A stretch of DNA of 64,000 nt from NCBI GenBank assembly GCA_039583875.1, contig CM077158.1:124989900-125053899 (forward strand), given 5' to 3'. The notes beneath the pieces were generated by a model. The model did not search any database. It was not told the DNA's origin and saw only the letters and a program-made list of their open reading frames with translations. Both the position numbers and the translations under genes were made by a program. The DNA comes from Platanthera guangdongensis (lineage: Eukaryota > Streptophyta > Magnoliopsida > Asparagales > Orchidaceae). Each line of letters starts with the position of its first letter. The first letter of the stretch is position 1. This document shows, in pieces, positions 1-9,977 of this stretch.

Positions 1-187
1 CCTAGTCCCGTGACCCGCACCCAAGCAACAAGCAGACATGCGGCAAGGGGCTGGTCCGCTCCCGCTCATTTCAGGCGAGCGAGCCAGGCGAAACGGCTCC
101 TGTGTCCCTCCCGCTCGCTCAGAGAACCGTTGACCGGAGCGGGGTGAGCCAATCGTCGGGCCAGTACTCACGGATGGGTTCGACGAC

Positions 188-290
188 CCGCGACCTGCGA
201 GATGTCCGAGGGTCACAAAGGCCGCCAGTCCTCCCCCTATACGCGACTTGATCCCCTATTCGCCTCTGTAGAGGACTGGCAGGTCGCGGT
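188..290. repeat. Interrupted palindrome
   Basis: The right arm at 272-290 (GAGGACTGGCAGGTCGCGG) is matched in reverse complement by two left blocks, CCGCGACCTGC at 188-198 and GCCAGTCCTC at 223-232. The blocks are separated by about 24 extra bases, as if a perfect palindrome had been split by a small insertion. Confidence 0.6.
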
Positions 291-567
291 GGTCCGGCTC
301 GCATTCGCCCGAGAAGGATAAGCGAGCCGCCAGAACCAGGTCGCGCCCGCCTCTTGCGGAGAGGGATGAGTGGCGGGCTTACCCCCCCCCCCCCCCATGG
401 GTGCGAATAGCTGTTTAGAACAACGTGGCCACGCTGTTGGCAGACCAGGTTGGACTGCGCATAGCTGTTCGGAATAGCGGAGCTTGGCTGTTGGCAGACC
501 CAACCAAGGGCTTTTTGGTGATTTCAGGTCAGTTCTTCTGTTTATTGGCAGTTCAGATTCCAAAAAC

Positions 568-578
568 TATAAATAAGA
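568..578 (+). promoter_or_regulatory. TATA box upstream of E1 ORF3
   Basis: CTATAAATAAG lies about 270 bases before the ORF3 ATG at 849 and matches the plant TATA consensus. It could drive ORF3 with a long leader. No TGTCGACA array stands in front of it, unlike the LTR promoter of the same element. Confidence 0.45.
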
Positions 579-848
579 CCCAAGGGGTACCTCAGAGGGC
601 ACGTTTTGAGTGCCTCCCCTGCTCCTGCTTTCAAGTGCTTTCTGAGGGTACCTTAGCTCGGTTTCTGGCTAAGGAGGGGAAGCGCTCAGAGATCTTTTGG
701 GTTTGTGGTGGGACCTCCCTGCCGAGCCCTTGGGTCTGTTTCTTCTTGCCTTCTTTGTTGTTTTTCTTGCAGGAGCAAAGTAGGCGCGAGACCACCCCTT
801 CGCCAAGGGTCGAACTCCACATTAGACCGGATTCCGTTTTCAACACTA

Positions 849-3650
849 ATGGCGCCCAAGCTAGAAGAGAACATCAATGAAGGTTATGAGCTCGTGCGAC
901 ACGCCTTTGACGACGCGGAACTAGAAATCCAAGGTGTGGTAACCCTAGTTGCAGAGACTGGGTTAGAGTATCTTGTTTCAGAACCAATAAAGATTTGGAA
1001 GAAGGAGGTCCTTGAATTCTTTAGTGCAGCTACCCTTGATGAAACTGGTCTTAATATTAAATCTAAAGTCCATGGAGTTAAGGTGAAGGTCACCCAAAAG
1101 AATCTAAGAAAAGTTCTACATCTCCCTAGAACTAAAGAAGAGGAAGATGTACCTGCATCAAAGACAAGGGAGGCACTGCAATGGTGTGGACTTGATTCAA
1201 GCATGAAGATTGGATCAGTCTTTAATAGGAAAGACATGAACATGCAGGGCAAGTTCTTGTCTGAAATAGTAGGCAAAGTAATTCTGAGCAAGCCTGGTGG
1301 GCATGATAGGATATCAGCTCACATGTTCAGTTTGATGACAAGGATAATTTTCAAACTCAAAACTGATTGGTCAGCAGTGATGTTTGACAAGATAAAGGAA
1401 AGTCTGAAGAAACCCAATCTGGGTAGTATTATGAGTTTATACTTAGCTGGAAGTATTCCTGAAGTCATGAACCAAGCTGCTGGTTCTAAGATAAATCATA
1501 TGAGGAGAATGGATGTTAGGATTATCTCAATGTGGGATAGGGTGTTGACAAAAGAAATGCCTACACCAGAGAAGGAAACACCTCAGAAGAAGAAGAAGAA
1601 AGCCATTGTGGCTCCTGAATCCTCAAGTAGCTCAGAGGAGCAAGTGGTTTTTAGTTCTGATGATGGAGAGGATGGCAATGCTGGACAGTCACCAGCAAGA
1701 CATGAAGATGCCCAGAGGCAAGGGGAGCTACCATCTGCTAGCCCTATTCACCTGGATCCACTCCAGGGGGAGCCTCAACCACTGGATGAGCCAACTCACT
1801 TAGATAGTGAGAGGGCAACCCAAACAATTGTTGAGGTAATCAATGAAAATAATCAATCTATTTTCAATATTGAGGATGAAGTATTGACTGACTCATTACT
1901 TAATGTTGATCAGCAAACTCAGATACATAGTCAACCACAGGATGTGGTCATGGAAGATACATCAATTGTAGAAAATGCTCCTGAGATAAGAGATTCTCCT
2001 GTACAACCTCAACATGAGTTTACACTAGAAGAGCTGTTCCATGATCTTTTACAGACTGATTTTGAGGGAGAGAAAGCAGCTGTTGAGGGGGAGTCAGCTA
2101 ATATTGAGGGGGAGCATGTAGAGTTTCAGGAAGAGACTGCTAGAAAAGAAACTGAGGAGCAAAGGATTGCTGAGGAGCTTCCAAGCGCAGAGAAGGAATT
2201 GCCGCCTACTCCACAAGATAGAGTAGACATTGCTAGTGCATCTAACTCTGAAGATGAGGAGGCTGCTAGAGCCAAGAAAAGAAAGCTACAGGTTTTCAAA
2301 AGGAGAAGCCAGACCTACAAGAAAACACTGCAAACCATTGTTCCACAACAAGCCCCAACTACTGATTATAGTTCTTTGCTGGTGGCTTTGCAACTCAAGA
2401 TGGATGAGCAAAGGAAAGCTCTAGAAAAGTATATGGATGAAGGCCATAAATCACTTCAATTTGATCTGTCTCAAGATATAAAATCTATTAGATTTGAAGT
2501 GAATCAAAATAAGAAAGAAATGACTAACTGTTTTCATAAAGGAGGCAATGAAGTGGTATATCTGGCTACTCATCAAGAGAATATAAAGAAACAGGTTGAT
2601 GATATGACAGTAAAACAAGGATATGTTCTTGAATCACATAATGTGATAGTAACTGAAATGCAGAAACTTGTAGCTGCTCAGACTGCAGCAAGGACTACTG
2701 CCAAGGCTGAGTTTGACAAGCACTTACAAGAAAGCCTCACTGCTATTAAAACTGCCATTGAAGATTCTCAAAAGACTATTACTGACAAGCTTCTAAGGTT
2801 AAAACCTTTTTATAAAGATGGAGTTAACTATTTGAATGCTCAAATCAGATTTCAGAAGGATGATCTTAGGGATCATATAGAAAGAGAAGTCATAAAGGGG
2901 AAGAGGGTATTAGTCAAAGCAGGCTCTGACCATGCTAAATGGATTTCAAACAGCATCAGAGCTACCCTTGGATATCCACCTTTATGTGATGATGATAATG
3001 TAGCAGAATCTGGGGTAAATCCTACATATTTTGGAGGAGAACAAGCTGAAGTAGCTCAGGTGATCTACCCTCCTGCAGATTTTAACATGATACATCAAGA
3101 GATACAATCTATGTATAGTCCTCCAGAAGGTGCTTACAATGTGATCATTAAGAAAGTAGTACAGCCTAAGCCAGAGGCAGTACTAAAAGAGCAAGAGGCA
3201 GTATTAAAAGAGCAGGAAGCCCAATTATCTAAGAAGAGGTTCAGAGAACAGGCTGAATTAAGGCCAGATTTTGAGCAATGGAGCCCAACTTCCAGAAATA
3301 TTATTTTGACTGCTTGGAAGGTTGCAAAGGATAATATCTTAGAAAGGGGCAAATGGTATTCTGAGCAGGAGTGGAGAAAACATGAAGCTAGGAAAGAGGA
3401 CATTGTACAGTACAGAAGAAAGGCTAAATTAGGTAAGCTACCTCCTAATGCACAGGAGCCTAGCAAGTATTTCCCTAAGCCATATCATTATTTTGAGAGA
3501 CAGAAGATAAGGGCTGAAGAACAGAAGAAGAAAGATCTTAAGGGAAAGAAGCCTGCTGATGACAATGATGCTCCAGTTCAAGCCAAGATTCAATCTGGGA
3601 AGGGCATTGTTATCAAGGAGACAGATAGCCATAGGATAGAATTTTCTTAA
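849..3650 (+). CDS. Sirevirus-like ORF3 protein, intact (element E1)
   Basis: An open frame of 933 codons lies directly upstream of a polypurine tract and a copia LTR, the 'env-like' third-ORF position of Sireviruses. The start at 849 (MAPKLE) is chosen because the homologous ORF in E3 starts identically (37863); an upstream in-frame ATG at 705 is not conserved. Residues 1-230 form a compact domain with WKKEVLEFF, VKVKVTQKNLRKVLHLPR and GKFLSEIVGKVILSKPGGHD motifs. From memory these resemble the 'putative plant transposon protein' family (PF20167-like). Then come a lysine run near 246, an acidic serine-rich stretch, a basic KKRKLQVFKRR segment near 475 that could be a nuclear signal, long charged helical regions that may be coiled coil, and a basic tail. 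I see no signal peptide or membrane span, so Env is unlikely. Function unknown. Confidence 0.85.
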   Translation: MAPKLEENINEGYELVRHAFDDAELEIQGVVTLVAETGLEYLVSEPIKIWKKEVLEFFSAATLDETGLNIKSKVHGVKVKVTQKNLRKVLHLPRTKEEEDVPASKTREALQWCGLDSSMKIGSVFNRKDMNMQGKFLSEIVGKVILSKPGGHDRISAHMFSLMTRIIFKLKTDWSAVMFDKIKESLKKPNLGSIMSLYLAGSIPEVMNQAAGSKINHMRRMDVRIISMWDRVLTKEMPTPEKETPQKKKKKAIVAPESSSSSEEQVVFSSDDGEDGNAGQSPARHEDAQRQGELPSASPIHLDPLQGEPQPLDEPTHLDSERATQTIVEVINENNQSIFNIEDEVLTDSLLNVDQQTQIHSQPQDVVMEDTSIVENAPEIRDSPVQPQHEFTLEELFHDLLQTDFEGEKAAVEGESANIEGEHVEFQEETARKETEEQRIAEELPSAEKELPPTPQDRVDIASASNSEDEEAARAKKRKLQVFKRRSQTYKKTLQTIVPQQAPTTDYSSLLVALQLKMDEQRKALEKYMDEGHKSLQFDLSQDIKSIRFEVNQNKKEMTNCFHKGGNEVVYLATHQENIKKQVDDMTVKQGYVLESHNVIVTEMQKLVAAQTAARTTAKAEFDKHLQESLTAIKTAIEDSQKTITDKLLRLKPFYKDGVNYLNAQIRFQKDDLRDHIEREVIKGKRVLVKAGSDHAKWISNSIRATLGYPPLCDDDNVAESGVNPTYFGGEQAEVAQVIYPPADFNMIHQEIQSMYSPPEGAYNVIIKKVVQPKPEAVLKEQEAVLKEQEAQLSKKRFREQAELRPDFEQWSPTSRNIILTAWKVAKDNILERGKWYSEQEWRKHEARKEDIVQYRRKAKLGKLPPNAQEPSKYFPKPYHYFERQKIRAEEQKKKDLKGKKPADDNDAPVQAKIQSGKGIVIKETDSHRIEFS

Positions 3651-3906
3651 GTTTACAACCTTGTAATCATTTGCATTAAACTTCATGTAAACTTTTGATT
3701 AATAAAACTTTTGGAAGTTGTAAAGACAATGTTTAATGTTCAATCTATTACATTGTTATTCTGAGATAATTATCTATACATGTTTTATTTATACATGTTT
3801 AGTATTTACCCTGTCATATAATACTGTTATACATCATATTGAGTATTTGTTATGTATGGTGTATATCATTGACTAAGGGTTATGACTTCTTCAAATAGGG
3901 GGAGAT
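3651..3906 (+). other. E1 3' untranslated region with polypurine tract
   Basis: AT-rich sequence between the ORF3 stop and the LTR. It ends in the polypurine tract AATAGGGGGAGAT (3894-3906), the plus-strand primer site directly abutting the LTR. The same tract occurs in reverse orientation at 34768-34780 in E3, which confirms the family relation. Confidence 0.8.
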
Positions 3907-4050
3907 TGTTGGGTACATTGGAATATATATACCAGATTTGAAGAAGCCTCACCCTACTCAATGATATACATCAAGGTGTATTTGATGTGCTTTGAGTTTA
4001 TATGTGCAGGTTAAGTAATTGCAGGAAATGCAGAAAAGTTTCTAAGTCCA

Positions 4051-4795
4051 TGTGTCGACACCTAGAGGTGAAGTGTCAACACTTATGAAGTCTTGTGTCG
4101 GCACCTAGAGAAGCTGTGTCGACACTTGGAGTAATTGTGTCGACACCAGGAAAGGCAGAGTCGACACCAGAAAAAAAGTGTCGACACATACAGGCAGTGT
4201 CGACACACCGTGAAGAATTGTCAACATAATCTGTAACGACACTTAGAGGCAGTGTCGACACCCAGAGAAACTTTGTCGACATAAAATGTGTCGACACCAG
4301 GAGGCTGTGTTGACACTTAGCAACCTTCAAAAAGTTAAAGTACTCGTGTCGACACAAATGGGATGTGTCGACACTCAGCAAGTTTCAACACATGAAGGCA
4401 TGTGTCGACACAAAGGAGATGTGTCGACAGTCAGCAAGTTTCAACACATGAAGGCATGTGTCGACACAAAGGAGATGTGTCGACACTCAGCAAGTTTTAA
4501 CACAAGAAGGGATGTGTCGACACAAAGGAGTTGTGTCGACACACAGTAGAATTCAACTAAGTATTAAAGAAGAAGTATTTGTGTCGACACACTCAACAGT
4601 GTCGACACATTCAGCAGAAGGCTTGTGTCGACACACAGAATCAGTGACGACACATTCTGAAGAAGCAGTGTCGAGAAGCTGTTACAACAACACAAGGAGT
4701 TGTGTCGACACCATCAAGTCTAGTGTCGACACTTAGTCTACTTATGTCGACAATTAGTCTATTTGTGTCGACACATAATAACTATCTGTCTCGAC
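4051..4795. repeat. TGTCGACA palindrome array in E1 LTR
   Basis: By eye about 23 exact copies of the palindrome TGTCGACA (with SalI core GTCGAC) lie within 750 bases, plus a dozen one-base variants. Spacing is irregular, often 15-35 bases. Between 4368 and 4545 a higher-order unit of about 62 bases is repeated three times. Confidence 0.9.
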
Positions 4796-4930
4796 ACTTT
4801 CAGATAGTGACAGTGATTTCAAGAAGTGACTGGATGACTTGACAGCTGCCATTTCAACCGGTCAACTGCAACTGTCAAAGCTGCCAGAAGGTTGTTAGAA
4901 ACCGGATCAGCCGGTTACCTTAGAGGAAGA

Positions 4931-4940
4931 TTATATAAAG
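4931..4940 (+). promoter_or_regulatory. TATA box of E1 LTR promoter
   Basis: TTATATAAAG follows the palindrome array by about 135 bases, and transcription would start about 30 bases downstream. E3 has CTATAAATAG at the same relative place in both LTRs. Confidence 0.65.
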
Positions 4941-5856
4941 ACCTTTCTCCTTCAACAGAAAAGAATGAATTACAGTAAGAGTAACAATCAATCAACAGAT
5001 TATTCATTGAAGATCAATAACAGATTGAAAATCTACATAGAGATCTAACAACACAAAAGAAGAAGACCTTCGACAGAAGATCTAAGGAGTTGGAGTGAGA
5101 GAGCTCCTTCTAAGAAGAACAGCTGCTGAACCAGGCTGCTAAGTAAGATTCAGATTGAGATCTGAATCTCAAGACAGAAGTTGATTGAAGATCATCTTCT
5201 CAGGAGATTCAACCCTACTGAGTTCTAATTCAAGAAGCTTTGAAGAAAGCTAAGGGAGGTTGATCTCTGCCAAGTTCTTCCAAGAACTCATCCAGAAGCC
5301 AGTCAACTCATCTCTCTCTTTCAGAGTTGTGATTAATTACTTTGTATAATCAAATTTATCTAGGATCTTGTATAGATCTGAGCTGTAAGCCTATTTTATA
5401 AAGGCTGAGTGTAGTTCTTGTTGAAGACTGAGGTAGGGGCTTGTGCCTGAGTTGTAGGAAACTTTGTTCTCTGAGTGTAGGTCTTGTTGAAGACTGAGTG
5501 GTAGGGCTTTGTGCCTGAGTTGTAGGAGTGGGGACACTCTGAGTTGTAGGAACCTGTTTGGGGTTCTGAGCTGTAGGATCTGAGGATCTGAGGAGTAGTG
5601 CAGAAGTTAGGCCGAATCTAGTACACTACTAGATAGGCGAAGGGGGAAAGTGGATGTACCCAGACCTTGGGGAACCACTATAAAAATCTGTGTGCACTCT
5701 GTGTTTGTTTATTTCTGTGATTGCTGAGCTAGCTGTGCTGAATTGCTATTGAAAATTACAAATACAAGTTTAATTGTTCAGTATTTCTGTCTTAAATTTA
5801 AAAAGATAAAGTTCACCTATTCACCCCCCTCTAGGTGGTTAGGCACTATTTTTTCA

Positions 5857-6257
5857 GAACACAACTGTTGTCTGGTGATGTAGTCGTGTGTTGTATGTTT
5901 GCCGAGCAGCACTTTACCAACCAAGTCTGCTAAGAATTTATAAGTGGCAGACAGATGCTTCTTCAATAGTTTGTTAGGGTTGTCACTAGCATAACCAATC
6001 AAATTCAGCATCACAGTAAACTCTATGATTGTTCCTGTCATAACATTGTCTTCAGAAATGATTGAAGTATAAACCCATTCCCTTATTTCTGTGCCGACCA
6101 ACTTTATCCGGGTGGTCATCAAGTTCTTCAGATTTTGTTCTTCCAAAAGTTCCAGAATGTAGAGGAAGATTGGATCTGACTGCTGGAAAGATTCGAAGTC
6201 GACATCAAAGCCGTTGTCAAACTTCATTGCGGCTAAAGCTCCTGCTGGAATCGCCAT
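5857..6257 (-). pseudogene. E2 ORF3, 5' part, cut by E1
   Basis: The first about 133 codons of the third ORF of copia element E2. It starts at MAIPAGALAAMKF (6257) and runs to the junction with the E1 LTR. Motifs such as IREWVYTSII and KFLADLVGKVLLGKHTTHD align with KKEVLEFF and KFLSEIVGKVILSKPGGHD of the E1 protein, so this is a divergent member of the same ORF3 family. It is broken only by the insertion in the part seen; the rest lies left of the window. The residues following the junction are read from LTR sequence and are not part of the gene. Confidence 0.75.
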
Positions 6258-6340
6258 TGAGATCACCTACAAACTAGACAGAGAAAACGACGATCAAGAG
6301 CAAGGGAACGGAAAGCACGGGATGGAGGTCGAAGAAAACC

Positions 6341-6350
6341 TAGATATAAG
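6341..6350 (-). promoter_or_regulatory. TATA-like box before E2 ORF3
   Basis: On the minus strand CTTATATCTA lies about 85-95 bases upstream of the ORF3 ATG and just downstream of the TCGTCGA array. The spacing matches the TATA box found before E3 ORF3. Confidence 0.45.
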
Positions 6351-6365
6351 ATTTCCAGAATATGA

Positions 6366-6650
6366 ATCGACAATCTCCGTTCCACAAAAAAGAAACAGTT
6401 CTTCGAACTGAGGTCGACGAAATAAATTATGGACAAATAATTCGTCGATCTCATCCGGAAGAAACGAAAATAGTTCGTCGAACTCTGTTCGACGAAATAT
6501 CTTCTAAAGCAAAGTTCGTCGATCTCCGGTCGACGAAAATTGTTTCCATACAGAGAATTCGTCGATCTCCGTTCAACGAGCATCTCTCAAACTTTATCTA
6601 ATTCGTCGAACTCCGTTCGACGAACTCTTGAAAATTCGTCGAATGCGGAC
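6366..6650. repeat. TTCGTCGA / TCGACGAA array between E2 pol and ORF3
   Basis: Around ten copies of TTCGTCGA and its complement lie between the pol stop and the ORF3 promoter, often paired as TTCGTCGAnnnnnGTTCGACGAA. The same word fills the U3 of this element's LTR and part of its gag gene. Confidence 0.85.
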
Positions 6651-6655
6651 AGTAA

Positions 6656-9600
6656 CTAATTTAACTCTTCTCCATTGATCATTCCCAGTTGATTTATAAA
6701 GAACAGATGATTTTTCTCATCCAAGGGTTTGGTGAAAATGTCTGCTCTCTGTAAATCAGTAGGAATATGGATTAGGTTAATTTTCTTTTTGTCTACATTA
6801 TCTCTGATGAAATGATGTCTTATATTAATATGTTTAGTCCTACTATGGTGAACTGGATTCTGTGCTATAGCAATAGCACTAGTATTATGACAAAATAATG
6901 TTTAATTATTTAAGTTGACACCATAGTCTAGGAGTTGGTTTTGTATCCATAACATTTGTGAACAGCTGCTGCCAGCAGCCATGTATTCTGCTTCTGCAGT
7001 TGATGTAGACACAAATGTTTGTTTTTTACAAAACTAGGAGACAAGTCTCATACCCTGGAACTGGCAAGTTTCAGAGGCACTCTTCCTGTCCACTCTACAT
7101 CTAGCATAGTCAGCATCTGAGTATCCAGTTAACTCAAACTCTGACTCTACAGGATACCAGAGTCCTAGATTAGGACAACTCTTTATATATCTAAAAATGC
7201 TTTTTAAGAAAATAAGGTGAGATTTTTTAGGGTTCACTTGGAACCTAGCACAAAGGCATGTGGTAAACATGATATCAGGCCAGCTAGCTGTTAGGTATAA
7301 TAGGGATCCAACAATTGCCCTATAAAGCTTCTGATCTACAGGTTTCCCTACTGCATCAGAATCCACAACAGCATTGGTAGCCATAGGTGTTTTCATTCCT
7401 GAAGCATCACCCATCCCAAACTTCTTAATAAGCTCTTTAGCATACTTAGCTTGGGAGAGGAAGATATCATCAGGGAGCTGCTTCACTTGGAGCCAAGGAA
7501 GTAGGAAAGCTCACCCATGCTACTCATCTCAAATTTGGAATGCATGAGGTCAGCAAACCTCTTGCATAATTTGGGATTAGTAGACCCAAAGATGATGTCA
7601 TCCACATATATTTGTACTAACAAGATTTGGTCCTTATGACGTATAGTGAAAAGAGTTTTATCTATGGTTCCTCTTGTAAATTTATGCTCTAAAAGAAAGC
7701 TTGCTAAGGTCTCATACCAAGCTCTTGGAACTTGCTTTAAACCATAGAGAGCTTTATGCAATTTAAATACAAAAGCGGGTTGAGTTAGAGAGATAAAACC
7801 TGGAGGTTGTTCCACATAAACCTCTTCTTGAAGCACTCCATTCAAAAATGCACTCTTGACATCCATTTGGAAAACTATGAATCTCCTGTGAGCTGCATAG
7901 GCAAGGAATATTCTTATGGCCTCTAACCTTGTAACAGGGGCAAAGGTTTGGTCATAGTCAATTCCTTTCTCTTTCTTTTAGCCTTGAGCAACAAGCATAG
8001 CCTTGTTTCTCACTATGTTTCCTTGAGCATCTAGCTTATTTCTGTAGACCCATTTGGTTCCAATAACTGGGTAGTTATGAGGCCTTGGAACCAAATCCCA
8101 AACTCTGCATCTCTCAAATTGATTTAGTTCCTCTTGCATTGCAATGATCCAGTGTGGATCTTGCTCAGCTTCATGGATGGAGAGAGGTTCAATCTGAGAG
8201 AGAAAACATGCATACATCAAGTCTTGGTTGAGTTGATGCCTTGTCTGTACACCTGCTAAAATGTCTCCAATCACTTGAGATCTGGGGTGATCTCTAAGTG
8301 TGACAAGATCAGTGGGTGGAGTTTGTTCAGCCATAGCTTCTGTAATCAATTCCTCTTGAGGAATGTTATTAGCTGTTGAGGGAAGTTCAGCCACTTCCAC
8401 TTGAATCTCTTCTTCACTGTCTTCAGCAACCTGTGGAGAAGGATGAGTTGACACCTCTTGGGTAAGGTTTACTCCATCCATAGACTCACACAGTTGTGGA
8501 AACTACAAAGAGCTATTGGTAGAAATCTCTTTCTCCTTATAAGACATGTTAGCTTCATTAAAAGATACATGGACTGACTCTTTAATTTTAAGAGTGGATT
8601 TATTAAAAGCCCTATAGGCATTGCTTACTTGGGAGTATCCTAGAAAAATCCCTTCTTCAGCCTTAGCCTCAAACTTTCTAATATATCTTTTGTTGTTTGT
8701 GTGAATGTAGCATATGCAACCAAAAACTTTAAAATATGTGATTTTAGGTTTCTTCCTTTTAAGTAATTCATAGGGGGTCTTATTTTTCATCTTATGTATA
8801 AGGCTTCTATTCAGGATATAGTTAGCAGTGTTTACAGCTTCTGCCCAAAAGGATAGAGGCATGTAAACATCTGCCAATAATGTGCCTGCAGATTCAATGA
8901 GTGTCCTATGTTTCCTTTCAGCAACCCAATTTTGTTGGGGAGTTATAGGAGCTGAGAAGCACTGCCTGATACCTTCCTTCTCATGGAACTCATGCATAAG
9001 AAGAGACTCAAACTCTGTGCCATGATCACTTCTGATCAATGCAACATGAGTAGAGAACTCAATCTGTATGGTCCTGAGAAAATCTGTAAGAACCTTGAAT
9101 GTATCTGACTTAGTTCTCAGAAAGGCTACCCAACTGAATCTGGAGAAGTCATCAACAATCACTAAAGTGTAGGACTTCCCTCCTAGGCTTTGTACTGCAA
9201 TGGGTCCAAATAGGTCCACATGAAGCAAATACAAAATCCTAGGTGAATCACTTTTTTTAATAGATTTGAAACTAGTTTTAGTTTGCTTGCCTAATTGACA
9301 AGCCCTGCATAGATTTTCCTTCTTGTAGGGGCCAGAAGTTAAACCTCTAACAAGGTTGTCTTTAGATAACCTAGCTATATTTTTAAGGTTTACATGACCT
9401 AATCTTTTATGCCACAACTCATTTTGGTTACTAGTGATATTGAGTAAACAAACATCAGTTTTGGCAGAAATAAAATCTACGAGATATATGTTACCTCGTC
9501 TAATTCCAATTAAAACAGTTTTGTTTTCATTATTAATAATACAACAGGAGGTAGAGTTAAAGTGTACATGATAACCTTCATCACATAATTGGCTTATGGA

Positions 9601-9840
9601 TATTAGGTTATGTTTGAGTTCTCTTACATATGTTACTCTTTTGAAGGTAACTGTTCCAATCTTTATAGCTCCATATCCTTCAGACTGACCACTATTTGAA
9701 TCACTAAAGATCACCTTTGGTCCTAGCTTGGACTTGGTAATTTGATAGATTGTCCTTACTGCCTGTAATATGCTTGGAGCAACCACTGTCCAAGTAGCAG
9801 GTCTGACTCACCCTTGGACAGCTCTTCACCTGTACCTGTA
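6656..9840 (-). pseudogene. pol: Ty1/copia pol (element E2), broken
   Basis: Domain order protease, integrase, reverse transcriptase, RNase H marks Ty1/copia. The protease DSGCS motif lies near 9790 but is followed by a frameshift. Integrase keeps its HHCC finger (near 9420-9290) and RSDHGTEF, but QQNGVAER is changed to QQNWVAER near 8935. Reverse transcriptase has YVDDIIFGS near 7590. Breaks by eye: a stop after the integrase part near 8503, a stop at 7978 (TAA where YK is expected), a frameshift at about 7483, a TAG at 7034, and a TAA near 6900 in RNase H. The RNase H tail (ADIFTKPL) ends at 6656. The element cannot make its own enzymes. Confidence 0.85.
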
Positions 9841-9977
9841 ATGAAAAACAAAACTCAATTATTCTTGACCCAGGTTACCTTGGGTCCTTTATTTGGTTGA
9901 AAATAAAAGCTGGAAATAACTGACAAAGTAGGTTGAGATTTATAATCTAAGGGGTGATATCTCCTCGGTGGAAAAAC

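Larger units (their letters stand above)
1..848. other. Unplaced GC-rich segment upstream of E1 ORF3
   Basis: I recognise no protein domain here. It holds a 16-base C run (382-397), an interrupted palindrome (188-290) and a TATA box near 568. A pyrimidine-rich stretch ending in TTCTTGCAG near 773 resembles a splice acceptor. Only about the last 70 bases before the ORF3 ATG resemble the corresponding leader of element E3 (both contain CGAGACCA and run into CTAATGGCGCC). The pol gene and the TGTCGACA array expected upstream of ORF3 in a Sirevirus-like element are missing, so this is a foreign junction or a rearranged element. The ORFs in this stretch look like chance reading frames. Confidence 0.5.
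3907..5856 (+). mobile_element. 3' LTR of Sirevirus-like element E1
   Basis: The LTR begins TGTTGGGTACATTG after the polypurine tract and ends ...TTTTTTCA. It is homologous over its length to the two E3 LTRs. Near its end it carries TTCACCCCCCTCTAG, a motif typical from memory of SIRE/Maximus LTR ends. U3 holds a TGTCGACA array (4051-4795) and a TATA box (4931-4940). The downstream part has degenerate tandem copies of a GAGTTGTAGGA-type unit (about 5400-5590). The LTR ends inside the ORF3 reading frame of E2, so E1 inserted into E2. The matching duplication, expected to begin GAACA at 5857, would lie outside the window. Confidence 0.85.

Noticed and set aside
705..848. Upstream ATG at 705 as start of E1 ORF3
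   Set aside because: The homologous ORF in E3 begins at MAPKLE, and the extension reads as non-coding leader with a splice-acceptor-like tract.
425..880. ORF of 151 codons in the left segment
   Set aside because: No recognisable domain; it overlaps the TATA box and the ORF3 leader in another frame; probably a chance frame.
4286..4736. Short ORFs rich in VDT, STQ and CRH (also 20187-20722, 34360-34663, 44742-45601)
   Set aside because: They are six-frame translations of the TGTCGACA array, which is open in several frames on both strands; no domain, and they lie in LTR U3.
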